Notes: generated by a model not told the origin, from the letters alone. A stretch of 64,000 nt of DNA from Verrucomicrobiota bacterium (GCA_013285645.1 JABDHJ010000004.1:1-64000), one strand, 5' to 3'; shown: positions 27,039 through 35,865, counted from the stretch's first letter. A program made the numbers and translations.

Positions 27039-28237
27039 TTCGAAAGCTTGTCTTCGAGCGCGGTCGTAGTTGGAGGGAGCGCCTTCAACGCAACCTGTTC
27101 GACCTTGCGGTTGAGCATGGCCACTTTGTTGTGAGGAACGGTAATCGTGCCGAGCGTCGAGCTGCGAATGACGGTGGCGTTTTCGGTTTCAGCCAGCACT
27201 TCGCCGAGGATGCGGTCGCCGTCGTTGAGCAGGGCTTCGACCACTCTCGTACTTCTTTGTGAGCGGGGCACGGTCAACATGCCCAGGCTGGCGTGGCGCA
27301 CGTAGAGCGTTTCGGGCGTTTCGGCCATGATGTCGCCCACGATCCGGTCGCCGTTGATCAGGATAATTTCCACCGGGCGCGTGGCGATCTGCGAGCGGGG
27401 GAGGGTCAGAATGCCGAGCGTACCGTGTTCGAGGTAAATATTCTCCGGCGTTTCCGAGAGGATGCTCCCCAGGATGCGTTCGCCGTTGACGAGGAGAAAT
27501 TCCTTCTTTTCCGGCGACTTGGCGGGCAGATGTTCGAACGAAGCCGGAGAGGTGGTGGGCTCGGATTTGGGAGCCGGGCCTTCGACTGGGGAGGTTGGCG
27601 TGGGCCCGCTGGTATGAGGTATGTCCGTCGATTTCTCCGACGCGGGCGCGTCCGGTTTCTTTTCCGGTTCCGGTTCAGCGCGAGGCGGTTCGGTTGAAGC
27701 TTTTGTGTCCGGCGAATCTTTTGCCGCTTGATCGCTGCTAGCTCCGGCTTCGGCAGGGCCGACTGGTTTATCGGAAGATGAATCGGGCGCCTTTGGCGGA
27801 TTCTCCGGCTGGATTACGCTTCCGATGGGAACCGCGACGGTGAAGGCAGGTGGACTTACAGCCGAAGACGGTTCAGGAGGCAATTCGGGACCATCAGGTT
27901 GGGAGGATGGAACCATCCGGGCCAGGTCGGTCAGTTTCGTTTTACGCCGGGTACTGGCCATGCCGGCAGGAAGGGGAGTGGTGGAGTTTTGTTCGGCTAC
28001 CGGGGCAGGTTTGCTTGTTTCAGAAGGGGTTTCCTTGGAGGAAAGCTCCGAGGTAGCAGCTTGGGGTGAGGTCGTGCTCGTCGCCGAATTCGGGGCGGTA
28101 GAAGCGGGCTTGATCGCGGTGGTCGGGCTTTGAACGGAAGAAGCCTTATCGGGAGCGTCATCCTTGGACGGTTTGGCAGAAAGCGACGGCTCTTCGCGCC
28201 GATTTTTGGCCCTAAAAAAGATGTTAGGCCAACGCAT
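27035..28237 (-). CDS. Disordered protein with three tandem ~42-residue beta repeats
   Basis: A 400-residue protein I do not recognise. Residues ~10-245 are low-complexity Pro/Ser/Thr/Glu/Lys sequence with no signal peptide, probably disordered. The last ~150 residues hold three tandem units: LLVNGERILGSILSETPENI..., ILINGDRIVGDIMAETPETL... and LLNDGDRILGEVLAETENAT..., each ending in G-x-(I/L)-T-(L/V)-P-(R/H). The pattern NGD-R-(I/V)-x-G resembles short Sm-like or DUF481-preceding beta motifs (substrate-facing nothing catalytic is visible). Each unit would make a small antiparallel sheet, suggesting a binding or scaffold role. The gene is convergent with CobW; its stop lies in a palindromic repeat. 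Confidence 0.7.
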   Translation of the reverse strand: MRWPNIFFRAKNRREEPSLSAKPSKDDAPDKASSVQSPTTAIKPASTAPNSATSTTSPQAATSELSSKETPSETSKPAPVAEQNSTTPLPAGMASTRRKTKLTDLARMVPSSQPDGPELPPEPSSAVSPPAFTVAVPIGSVIQPENPPKAPDSSSDKPVGPAEAGASSDQAAKDSPDTKASTEPPRAEPEPEKKPDAPASEKSTDIPHTSGPTPTSPVEGPAPKSEPTTSPASFEHLPAKSPEKKEFLLVNGERILGSILSETPENIYLEHGTLGILTLPRSQIATRPVEIILINGDRIVGDIMAETPETLYVRHASLGMLTVPRSQRSTRVVEALLNDGDRILGEVLAETENATVIRSSTLGTITVPHNKVAMLNRKVEQVALKALPPTTTALEDKLSK

Positions 28238-28505
28238 AGCGGTTAAATCGGGTGCGCCGGTGCAGGAAACGTAAGTGGGTATTAATGGGCTCGCTCTCCT
28301 TCAACTGGCAGTGAATATATCCCGTGATTCTACCGGGGAGTCGCTCAAAAACAAGGAGGGCTTCAAATTCTTGGTCATTTACTTGCGATTCGCGCAAGCC
28401 ATCGGGCCACTCACCCTAAGAGTCAATTAAGTCGTGGCATATAACGTGCTTAAGCGTCCATACCAATCGATTTCTAAGCCCACTTATTCGTTACATTATT
28501 GCCTT

Positions 28506-29093
28506 ATGTCTGTCACTTCAGGAAGCATTCGCACAGCGAGTTTAGCGGAAACCTTGCGGATGCTCGTCAATGGAAGCCAGACTGGCTATTTAAAGATCAG
28601 GGAAGGCGAGCAGGAAGGCTTTTTGGCGATGGAGAACGGCACTATCGTCAATGCCCGGATAGGGGCCACGGTTGCCCTGCATGCTCTTTTCCAGTTTGTG
28701 GGTTGGCGAGAAGCCAGTTTCGATTTTCATGAGCGCCCCCTGCCAGTGGACCTGTCCCGGGACCTGGCGGTTTATGAGCCACAGGTTCTCATCGAAGGAG
28801 TGGCCTTCAAGGAGGATGAGCTGAACTTGTTGCAGCAGGCGATTCCGCCTTTCGATTCGATGCCGCATTATACCGGTGGCGAATCTCTCGGTTCAGTCGA
28901 GGCGACGCCCGCCGACCTCGGTTTGCTCAGTCTGGCCGATGGGCATCGCACCGTGCAGGAAATTGCGGAAATGGTGAACCTGAGTCCGCTGGAAATCGCA
29001 CGAACCCTGGCTCGATTCCGACTGGCCGGCGTCCTCGAATTGGTTTATCCGAAGAAAGTGCGCGTAAAATCGGCGATGGCTGCGACGGGGTGA
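28506..29093 (+). CDS. DUF4388 (PATAN-like) domain protein
   Basis: A 195-residue cytoplasmic protein. It opens with SGSIRTASLAETLRMLVNGSQTGYLKI, then GFLAMENGTIVNARIG and ALFQFVGWREASFDF, the layout of DUF4388, a domain found in two-component and gliding-related proteins of myxobacteria and cyanobacteria (PatA N-terminus). The C-terminal 70 residues look like a winged helix (DGHRTVQEIAEMVNLSPLEIARTLARFRLAGVLEL). I choose the ATG at 28506 because the preceding in-frame residues do not belong to the domain. The 268 bases upstream contain no gene and divide this gene from the divergent repeat protein. A regulatory role is likely but unproven. Confidence 0.75.
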   Translation: MSVTSGSIRTASLAETLRMLVNGSQTGYLKIREGEQEGFLAMENGTIVNARIGATVALHALFQFVGWREASFDFHERPLPVDLSRDLAVYEPQVLIEGVAFKEDELNLLQQAIPPFDSMPHYTGGESLGSVEATPADLGLLSLADGHRTVQEIAEMVNLSPLEIARTLARFRLAGVLELVYPKKVRVKSAMAATG

Positions 29094-29110
29094 GTTCTTA
29101 CAGCAGCGCT

Positions 29111-30688
29111 TTACTGCTTGGGTTTGGATTTCGGTTTTGGCGCGGGAGTTGAGGTGAGCGTGGGAGCAGGCGACGTTATGACAGCTTCCGGAACCACGGG
29201 AGGATTAAGCATGTGATCCGCCGGGATGTGGTAGCGGGACATGATTTGCTGGTTGGCCTGGTCCATGGTGCTGGCGTCAAGAACGGCCTGCTGGATCGGT
29301 TCGCCTGGCGAGAACTTGAAGACGTCGAAACCGTTGACCGGTGATTTAAGCGCTGTGACGATGTCGGAAATCTCTTTGATTTTCACTCCGTTGACCTCAT
29401 CGATGACGGCGTTGCGCAGACCTTCGTAACCGATGTTGGCTTCGTTGGGCAGCACTTGGGAAAGCACGACGCGCTGGGGACGTTCGGGGCGCACCTTGTC
29501 CATATCGTAATAGGCAAGCCGGAAGGGTGCGCGTTGCCGCCAGTTCCCGCCCCAACTGCGCAGGTAGGCCTCGGACAAGGGCACGAAAACGAAGCCGCCC
29601 GCCATGACATATTCAGGGTCCTTGTCGAATGACTGGCTGGGTATAAGGTCGTCGCTGAATTCGGCCTTGGGAAGCTTGTAAACGATGTTCTGCTCTTTTC
29701 CGTCGCGCCAAATCTTGAATTTGCATTCCATGCCTGCCCACTTGTTACGGGAGGAAAGATTTTCGAGGCAGAGCTTTTTGTACTGGGGATCGCGATAATT
29801 TCCCTGCGCGTCGATGTCGAAGCCGTCGATATTCAAAATCACATCATGTGGCTTGACCGGCGATTCCACGCCCGGCTTGAGGCCGGTTTCCTTGACAATG
29901 ACGCCACGGGCTGCGCCGGGAAGTTTCAGATAATCGAGATTGAGCGGATTTTCCGCCGGGTCCCAGGTGAAATCGAAATAGCCGAGCCCGGTAAAGGTCT
30001 TGTCCTCGCGGGCCTTGAGGATCGACGCGATGAAGGAGGATGGGACGGCCAACACGGTATCGCCGCCCTGAAGATAGGCGAGGCCGATCAGCTTATCGCC
30101 GACAGTGACCGCCTCGCCAAAGCCGACGCCGGCGATGGTCGATGCGATTTTCAGCGCAGGCACGGAGACAAAGCTCAGGGCGGAATTGTCCACGGTCATC
30201 TCGTCGATTTCGCCCTGGCGATTTTCGAGCTGATCGTCCCTCCAGCATAAAATGCGGACGGGGCCGGTGATCGGAACCGGATCGGCCAGCCTGGCGGGTT
30301 GCAACCCGGTCCAGAAATCCTTTTCGTCGGTGGTTAGTGCGGCGAGATTCGCTTGGTAATCGATCCACACGACGCGGCCAATGCTGAAGAGACCACCGCC
30401 TTCCTTCTTGAGCCGGATCAGGGTCTGGTCCTGCAGACCGTCGGCCGTGGTGATGATCTGGTGACCCTCGACCACGACGCCGCTCTTAAACGATTTGCGC
30501 TCACTTCTCGACCACGGTTGGATGTAATTGTACTGCTTGCTGGTGGATTCAATATGGATGATCGCATTGTCCCAATTGAAGGCGCCGGAATCGGCAGCAG
30601 TCAGCACCTGAAGATTCAGGAACGGCACCAGAGCCAACAACGCCAGGGTGAGCGTGGTCCGGTTCAGAGAAAGGAGGAGTCGGTTCAT
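29111..30688 (-). CDS. HtrA-like pseudoprotease with PDZ domains, catalytic triad lost
   Basis: A 525-residue exported protein (signal peptide about 1-31). It follows the layout of the HtrA protease encoded immediately upstream, but all three catalytic sites are replaced. The His site reads TTADGLQD (Asp83 for His), the Asp site WIDYQANLAAL (Asn114 for Asp), and the oxyanion/Ser segment reads IAGVGFGEAV instead of GNSGGPV. PDZ-like regions follow (VKPHDVILNIDGFD; VIDEVNGVKIKEISDIV), and a Pro/Lys-rich tail ends the protein. It overlaps the protease gene by four bases, so the two are made together. I infer a structural or substrate-delivering partner of the active protease. Confidence 0.8.
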   Translation of the reverse strand: MNRLLLSLNRTTLTLALLALVPFLNLQVLTAADSGAFNWDNAIIHIESTSKQYNYIQPWSRSERKSFKSGVVVEGHQIITTADGLQDQTLIRLKKEGGGLFSIGRVVWIDYQANLAALTTDEKDFWTGLQPARLADPVPITGPVRILCWRDDQLENRQGEIDEMTVDNSALSFVSVPALKIASTIAGVGFGEAVTVGDKLIGLAYLQGGDTVLAVPSSFIASILKAREDKTFTGLGYFDFTWDPAENPLNLDYLKLPGAARGVIVKETGLKPGVESPVKPHDVILNIDGFDIDAQGNYRDPQYKKLCLENLSSRNKWAGMECKFKIWRDGKEQNIVYKLPKAEFSDDLIPSQSFDKDPEYVMAGGFVFVPLSEAYLRSWGGNWRQRAPFRLAYYDMDKVRPERPQRVVLSQVLPNEANIGYEGLRNAVIDEVNGVKIKEISDIVTALKSPVNGFDVFKFSPGEPIQQAVLDASTMDQANQQIMSRYHIPADHMLNPPVVPEAVITSPAPTLTSTPAPKPKSKPKQ

Positions 30689-32394
30689 AAACGGCTTTGG
30701 GCGGGAACGCGGTAGGTGTCGAGGATGTCCTGATTGGCTTTTTCCGCATCGTCCTTACGGATGACCTCAAAGTGATGGTCGGGCAGGAATTCGATAATGG
30801 CATCGGGACCGGTGGTCGCGGCAAAGGCCTTGGGGACATCGCTGAGCTGGTTGATTTTCATGCCGTTGATTTTATCGACCATGGTCATGCTGCGCGTGGT
30901 GAAGTTGGCGTTCACCGCATTGTCGAGAATGGAGGCCAGCACGACCGGTTGGGGGCGCCAGTGTTCCAGATCTTCAACGTGCCGGTAGGCCAATTCGTAG
31001 ATTAATTCGCGCCCGGCTGAATCGGACCAGTTCTCTCCAAATGTTTTCAGGTAATCGAGTGAAAGACCGGTGAAGATCAGGCCACCGTAAATATAGTAGG
31101 GAGGCAGTACATCGTACTGGTTTCCCTGGGCGGAATCTTCCTTGTAAACCTTCATTGGCAGTTGCACGTCGATCATCTTTCCGTCGCGCCAGATTTTCAG
31201 CGGAATGGTGTCGCCGTCCTGGGCGAGATCAAACGCCACAGAAACGCCCACGGTATTGCCCTCGTAAGTGATCGTGCCGTCTTCATCCACCGGGTAGTCG
31301 CCCACCTGCATGATGACGTCGTTGGGTTGGATCACGGCCCTGGTCGTGGGGATGTCCAGAATCTTGTCCACGCGGACGCCCTGCTTGCCATCCTCTGGAA
31401 GTTTCAGCATCCGGCGAAAAGCTGGATTTTGCATGTTGGTCATGCGCAAGCCAGCATCCGGGACGCCGTGATAGGAGCCATCCTTGATGTCGGTGAGGAA
31501 ATGATTGACGATCACGGTCGGAATAAAATAGCCGGTGTTCTCGAGAGCGTGCGTCCCTTCAAAAGCGACGCCGACAACTTTATCATCCTGGATGACGGGA
31601 CCACCGCTGTTGCCGGGATTGATCGCGGCATCGGTTTGAACGGCCAGAAAAGCGCGGTTGCCGATGTGCACATAGCCCTGCACCTCGATGCGCGAGACCA
31701 CGCCACGAGTGTAGGAGATTTGCTGGCCACCAGCGGGAAAGCCATAGGTCACCACCGTTGAGCGAACCTTGGGCAGTGGGCCAAACTCAAGGGGTTTCAT
31801 GCCCTTGTAAAAATCAGGATTATCTTTTCCGGTCTCGGGATCGATGACCCGGATGATCGCGAGATCGACGTCATGCGCGACGAATTCCACCTTGGCGAAA
31901 TAACGCTGCGGATCGTGATACTTCCTCACCAGCAGTTGCTTGGTGAAAGCGACGACGTGTGCGTTGGTCATGATGCGGTCGCCATCGATAAGAAAGCCGG
32001 TGCCTGAGGCAAAACGGGGTACGTCAAAAATCCAGGGAGCGGCCCAGTTGGGTTCCTGAAATGCGGTGATAATCTGGACGACCGACTTTTCCGGCTCGGA
32101 GCCCTCCGGCAGCGGCGTGCCTTGCGGAAGTGCCTCGGATGCATGAGATGAAGTTGCGGCGGGTGCGGTTGGAGTTGGGGCGACTGCGGCAGGCAAAGGT
32201 CCCACCTGAGCGGGGGTTGAGGATGCCGGGGCCCCTGTGGGTGGTGCGGGTTGGGCCGCTGTTCCTCCCGATCCGCCGCCTCCGGGCGTCGGGGTGATGG
32301 GGCTCGTGATGGCGTCGGGGTGAGCGGCTCGAAGTGGGCAAATGGCCAGCGCGAGACCGATAACGCAGGCACCAAGGCAGCGAAAAGAAAACAT
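30685..32394 (-). CDS. HtrA/DegP-type S1C serine protease with PDZ domains
   Basis: A 569-residue periplasmic protease with a signal peptide (about 1-23) and a Pro/Ala-rich linker to about residue 95. The trypsin-like domain has His146 (IMTNAHVVAF), Asp177 (VAHDVDLAIIRV) and Ser263 (INPGNSGGPVIQD). Two PDZ-like regions follow (TTRAVIQPNDVIMQVGDYPV; MVDKINGMKINQLSDVPKAF). The C-terminal PDZ half is longer than in DegP and shares phrases with the downstream pseudoprotease (YIYGGLIFTGLSLDYLKTFG versus MAGGFVFVPLSEAYLRSWG), so the two arose by duplication. Likely role: quality control of envelope proteins. Confidence 0.9.
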   Translation of the reverse strand: MFSFRCLGACVIGLALAICPLRAAHPDAITSPITPTPGGGGSGGTAAQPAPPTGAPASSTPAQVGPLPAAVAPTPTAPAATSSHASEALPQGTPLPEGSEPEKSVVQIITAFQEPNWAAPWIFDVPRFASGTGFLIDGDRIMTNAHVVAFTKQLLVRKYHDPQRYFAKVEFVAHDVDLAIIRVIDPETGKDNPDFYKGMKPLEFGPLPKVRSTVVTYGFPAGGQQISYTRGVVSRIEVQGYVHIGNRAFLAVQTDAAINPGNSGGPVIQDDKVVGVAFEGTHALENTGYFIPTVIVNHFLTDIKDGSYHGVPDAGLRMTNMQNPAFRRMLKLPEDGKQGVRVDKILDIPTTRAVIQPNDVIMQVGDYPVDEDGTITYEGNTVGVSVAFDLAQDGDTIPLKIWRDGKMIDVQLPMKVYKEDSAQGNQYDVLPPYYIYGGLIFTGLSLDYLKTFGENWSDSAGRELIYELAYRHVEDLEHWRPQPVVLASILDNAVNANFTTRSMTMVDKINGMKINQLSDVPKAFAATTGPDAIIEFLPDHHFEVIRKDDAEKANQDILDTYRVPAQSRL

Positions 32395-32455
32395 GGCAGT
32401 ATCCTACTCTCCCTGACTTGGGAAAGTTGTAAAGCCGTGTTGTCTTAAAGTTGTG

Positions 32456-33298
32456 TTAGGTGGATCGCCCCGATAGCGGGTGATGACGTTGTTGTCGAAA
32501 GGCGCGGGGACTGTGGCCGTAATGTTTTTTGAACCGCAGGGAGAGATAGAACGGGGAGGAAAAGCCAACATGATCTGCGATCTGCGCCAAGGTTTGGTTG
32601 GTGTAGGCGAGAAGATGGCGGGCCTGGACCAGGCGCCGGGCTTCAAGATATTGCCCCGGGGGTTGCCCCAGTTGCTGACGAAAGAGAGTGGCGAAGCGGG
32701 ACCGCGAAAAGCCGAATCGCCGGGCAATGGTTTCCAGAAGTTCCCGCTCGCCGATATTTTGGGCAAGATCATCGGCAGCCTGTTGGATGCGCGGATGGCG
32801 CTGTGGATTATCTTCGCGCGGATTGGCCCGGCTGCAAAAGAGGAGCGCCCTTTCGACGGCATTCGTGGCAAGAAATTCGCACCGGGGCAGGTTGGAATGT
32901 AAAACAGAATTGGCCAGGGAGAGTTCCCTGAGTACGTCTTGTCGCAGGTCGCGGGGAAGAAAGAGATGTTTCACGCCGGGGCTGAGTTCAGGCCAGGATA
33001 GCCATTCCAATACCTGCGTCCGGGGTATCCAATGAACCCAGGCCTGCTTCCATCGACCGTTGCGGTCGTGCTGCCCGTAGTCCTGCGGTGTGCCCGGACG
33101 GAAAAGGAAAATGTCGCCGGGACCTGCTTGAAATTCACCTCTTGCGTAGCGCACGAGGCATTTTCCCAATTCAGTATAGACCAGAAGCCAGTCTTTCGTG
33201 CCCTTGGGACGCCAGCCGTGAATGATGCCATGCGTATCCATATAGCCAGCGTGAAGTGGTCCGGCAGGTGGGGCTGGAGTTTCTCGGGGGCTGACCAT
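32456..33298 (-). CDS. AraC-family transcriptional regulator
   Basis: A 280-residue regulator. The N-terminal ~150 residues form a cupin-like ligand domain (GEFQAGPGDIFLFRPGTPQDYG), the usual sugar sensor of the family. The C-terminal ~100 residues have two helix-turn-helix units: LLETIARRFGFSRSRFATLFRQQLGQPPGQYL and LAQIADHVGFSSPFYLSLRFKKHYGHSPRAFR. It is divergent from the PhyH dioxygenase gene across 70 bases, so that gene is its most likely target. The ligand is unknown. Confidence 0.92.
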   Translation of the reverse strand: MVSPRETPAPPAGPLHAGYMDTHGIIHGWRPKGTKDWLLVYTELGKCLVRYARGEFQAGPGDIFLFRPGTPQDYGQHDRNGRWKQAWVHWIPRTQVLEWLSWPELSPGVKHLFLPRDLRQDVLRELSLANSVLHSNLPRCEFLATNAVERALLFCSRANPREDNPQRHPRIQQAADDLAQNIGERELLETIARRFGFSRSRFATLFRQQLGQPPGQYLEARRLVQARHLLAYTNQTLAQIADHVGFSSPFYLSLRFKKHYGHSPRAFRQQRHHPLSGRST

Positions 33299-33368
33299 GA
33301 GACGATATTATATGTATTTAAGCGTGGCGTCGATTCTCGAAAAACACTTCCTGCGATAGTTTTCGGTC
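33299..33368. promoter_or_regulatory. divergent AraC/PhyH promoter region
   Basis: A 70-base gap between the AraC gene (minus) and the PhyH gene (plus). It contains the AT-rich core gatattatatgtatttaa, suitable for overlapping promoters and an AraC operator. I see no clean direct repeat to name as the operator. Confidence 0.4.
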
Positions 33369-34190
33369 ATGTCCTTCGATACCCTTGATTATCTCTTCGA
33401 TCTCCGCGGTTACGCCATCCTGAGAAATGCGATTGATCCGCAGCATCTCGCCGAACTCAACGATGCCTTCGATAAGTTCCCTGACCTGCCCTACATGGGC
33501 TGGTATGGAAACGTCCAGCGACTCGACAACAACGGGCTTGCCGGGCTTGAGCTGCAGAATATCGTCGAAGGAGGCGAGCCTTTTGAAAAGCTGATCGACC
33601 ATCCAGCGTGGATCAACCGACTGCATCTCTACTGCGGCGAAAAGGGCACCTACGTGGACGGTTTATTCATCGACGAATGTTTTGCTTCCGTCCGGCGCAC
33701 CGGCGGATTTTTCCCGATCCATTCCGGTGGGCAGAACGCGATTGTACGTAATCAATACCGCATGATTAACGGTAATTTCCGCTGCGGACAGGTGAATATC
33801 CTGATGGCCATGACCGATATTGGACCGGGAGATGGGGGCACGTTAGTTGTGCCTGGAAGCCATAAATCGAGTTTCCTTCCCGATGAGGTGCGCGCTCTTT
33901 ATCAGAATCGCGAGAACTACAAAACGCTTCCGGAAGGCGCCATTGAAGTCCATCTGAAAGCGGGAGACGTACTTCTTTTTGTCGATGCCCTGATGCATGG
34001 CGCGACGGAGCGGACGAATCCCGGTGAGCGGCGCGCGGTCATTTATCGCTATGGCCCGATGTGGAGCAAGACTCGCCACGGATTTGAGTATTCGGAAGAA
34101 CTGCTCGCACGATTGACTCCTGAACGCAGGAAGATTCTTCGCCAAGACCCGCGCCGATTGCCGGGCACGCAATTTGGAGTGCTCCACTAA
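33369..34190 (+). CDS. Phytanoyl-CoA dioxygenase (PhyH) family protein
   Basis: A 273-residue protein of the Fe(II)/2-oxoglutarate oxygenase superfamily. The region FRCGQVNILMAMTDIGPGDGGTLVVPGSHKSSF and the later GDVLLFVDALMHGATERTNPGERRAVIYRYG carry the second metal His (HGA) and the 2-oxoglutarate Arg. The first His-x-Asp pair of the usual facial triad is not obvious; the corresponding segment reads RNQYRMINGNFRC, as in a group common in Planctomycetes, Lentisphaerae and Verrucomicrobia. It is therefore uncertain whether it binds iron in the ordinary way. It is divergent from an AraC regulator and convergent with plsC, overlapping it by four bases. The substrate is unknown. Confidence 0.85.
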   Translation: MSFDTLDYLFDLRGYAILRNAIDPQHLAELNDAFDKFPDLPYMGWYGNVQRLDNNGLAGLELQNIVEGGEPFEKLIDHPAWINRLHLYCGEKGTYVDGLFIDECFASVRRTGGFFPIHSGGQNAIVRNQYRMINGNFRCGQVNILMAMTDIGPGDGGTLVVPGSHKSSFLPDEVRALYQNRENYKTLPEGAIEVHLKAGDVLLFVDALMHGATERTNPGERRAVIYRYGPMWSKTRHGFEYSEELLARLTPERRKILRQDPRRLPGTQFGVLH

Positions 34191-34804
34191 TGCAACACGG
34201 AAATCCGCTCCATCATCTCCTGCGCAACCGCGGCGAACGAATCCTTGCTTCTTCCGCCTTCTGGAATGACGGGCAGGTACGGCTTGCCGATGACGACGCG
34301 GATGGGATGGAAGCGGAGGCGCTTGGTGTGCCGGGATAGCGATTCGAAAGTGCCGAAGACGCGCACCGGCAGAATGGGCACGGCCGCTTTGAGCGCAATC
34401 AGGCTCGCGCCCACTTCGGCGATCCCGGGCGTCCCATCGGTCGAGCGGGTGCCTTCTGGAAAAAGCAGGACCGCGTGGCCTTCCTTCAACATGCGAATGA
34501 TGCGGCGCAGGCCGGAGATATCATTGGCGTCCCGGTCAATCGGCAGGACGTTGCAGATGGGCAGGAACCAACTCCAGAACGGTGGTTTAAACAGGCTCTT
34601 GCGCGCGAGATAATGTAATTCACGGGCGACGGCCCAACCGACGGTGGTCGGATCCATAAAGCTGACGTGGTTGGAGACAATCAGGCAGCCGCCTTTCGGC
34701 ACATTCTCGCGGCCCTCAATGCGGATGCGATGAAAGAACAACTCGATGCCGACAACGTTGTAAGCCAACCGATAAAAAAGACCCATCTCTGAGAAGGCGG
34801 ACAT
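34187..34804 (-). CDS. 1-acylglycerol-3-phosphate acyltransferase (PlsC-like)
   Basis: A 205-residue membrane-associated acyltransferase of phospholipid synthesis. Motif I is SNHVSFMDP with His46 and Asp51; motif III is LLFPEGTRST (about residue 112); VPILPVRVFGT gives the block IV region. A hydrophobic N-terminal helix (FYRLAYNVVGIELFF) would anchor it in the membrane. The gene starts five bases after the trpD stop, so they are probably co-transcribed, although their functions are unrelated. Its stop overlaps that of the convergent PhyH gene. Confidence 0.9.
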   Translation of the reverse strand: MSAFSEMGLFYRLAYNVVGIELFFHRIRIEGRENVPKGGCLIVSNHVSFMDPTTVGWAVARELHYLARKSLFKPPFWSWFLPICNVLPIDRDANDISGLRRIIRMLKEGHAVLLFPEGTRSTDGTPGIAEVGASLIALKAAVPILPVRVFGTFESLSRHTKRLRFHPIRVVIGKPYLPVIPEGGRSKDSFAAVAQEMMERISVLH

Positions 34805-34809
34805 GAATT

Positions 34810-35865
34810 CTAATTTTCTTCTGAAAACTTCTGCCAGCGCTTGAGTACGTCGAGTGCCTTGCCGGAATCGAGCGCCTCCGCACCTTGCGCAAGCCCTTCA
34901 TCCAGTGATGTCGCGGTGCCATGCGTCCAACTCGCGATTGCCGCGTTAATGAGAAGAGTTTCTCGTTCCAATTCCTGTTCTTCGCCAGAGAAAATGGTTT
35001 CGAGGCGGGAGGCACTTTCGCCGACGGTGCGGACGAGAAGCGAGTCGATTTTCTCGAGGATTGGCGGTTCGGGCGTTCTCGTAAAGGCGGTGAGGGGAGC
35101 TCCATTCGGCAGGCGCAGTGTGCTGCCAAATTGAGTGGGGCCCTGCGCGCTTACTTCGCCGATCATCTGGTGACTGTCGGTCTCCTCCCCACACGCGATG
35201 GTAAATCGGCGACACTCCATTTGTTCGAGGGCCTGTTGATAAAGCGTCACATGCTCCGGTTTGAAAACGCCGATCAATCGCGCGTCGGGGCGGGCTGGAT
35301 TGAGCAGGGGGGCAATTAGATTGAAAATCGTGCGTTGGCCTTCTGCCGCCAATGCCCGTCGGATGGGGGCTACGATGGCAAAACTCGTGTGATAAAAGGG
35401 CGCGAACAGAAACGCACAGCCAACTTCCTCGAGGCACCGGGAAACCTTTTCGGGTGCCAGATCGATCTTGATGCCCATCGCTTCCAGGACGTCGGCGCTG
35501 CCGGATCGCTTTGTGATTCCACGATTACCGTGCTTCACCACGGGGATGCCCATCGCGGCGAGGATGAACATCAGCCCGGTCGAAATGTTGAGGAGATTCA
35601 AGCCACCACCGCCCGTGCCGCAGCAGTCGAGCAGCGGCTTGCCCTGCCAGCTTCCGCGCAGGCCCGGATCGCGAGCTTGAGGAAGAAAGGCCTCGGCGCA
35701 TGCGGCTAATTCCTCCGCCGTCTCTCCTCGAGTTGCCCACGCGCGGAGAAAATCGGCCTTGATGCCATCTGCGATGGAAGTGTCCAACAACTCCGCCGCT
35801 GCCTCGGAAATTTCCTCAATCGTCAGCATGCGATGGGGGACGGCAAAAGTCAGGTCGTGCAGCAT
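34810..35865 (-). CDS. trpD: Anthranilate phosphoribosyltransferase-like protein
   Basis: A 351-residue protein of the TrpD fold, which joins anthranilate to PRPP in tryptophan synthesis. The second half of the active site is well kept: VKHGNRGITKRSGSADVLEAMG, FAPFYHTSF, VAPIRRALAAEGQRTIFNLIAPLLNPA. The PRPP loop, however, reads CGTGGGGLNLLNIST where typical enzymes have G-T-G-G-D-G-x-x-T-F-N-I-S-T; both the Asp and the Thr are lost. It could be a divergent TrpD or a TrpD-like phosphoribosyltransferase with another substrate. No other trp genes are nearby. A start at 35829 (MLTIEEIS) is an alternative. Confidence 0.75.
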   Translation of the reverse strand: MLHDLTFAVPHRMLTIEEISEAAAELLDTSIADGIKADFLRAWATRGETAEELAACAEAFLPQARDPGLRGSWQGKPLLDCCGTGGGGLNLLNISTGLMFILAAMGIPVVKHGNRGITKRSGSADVLEAMGIKIDLAPEKVSRCLEEVGCAFLFAPFYHTSFAIVAPIRRALAAEGQRTIFNLIAPLLNPARPDARLIGVFKPEHVTLYQQALEQMECRRFTIACGEETDSHQMIGEVSAQGPTQFGSTLRLPNGAPLTAFTRTPEPPILEKIDSLLVRTVGESASRLETIFSGEEQELERETLLINAAIASWTHGTATSLDEGLAQGAEALDSGKALDVLKRWQKFSEEN

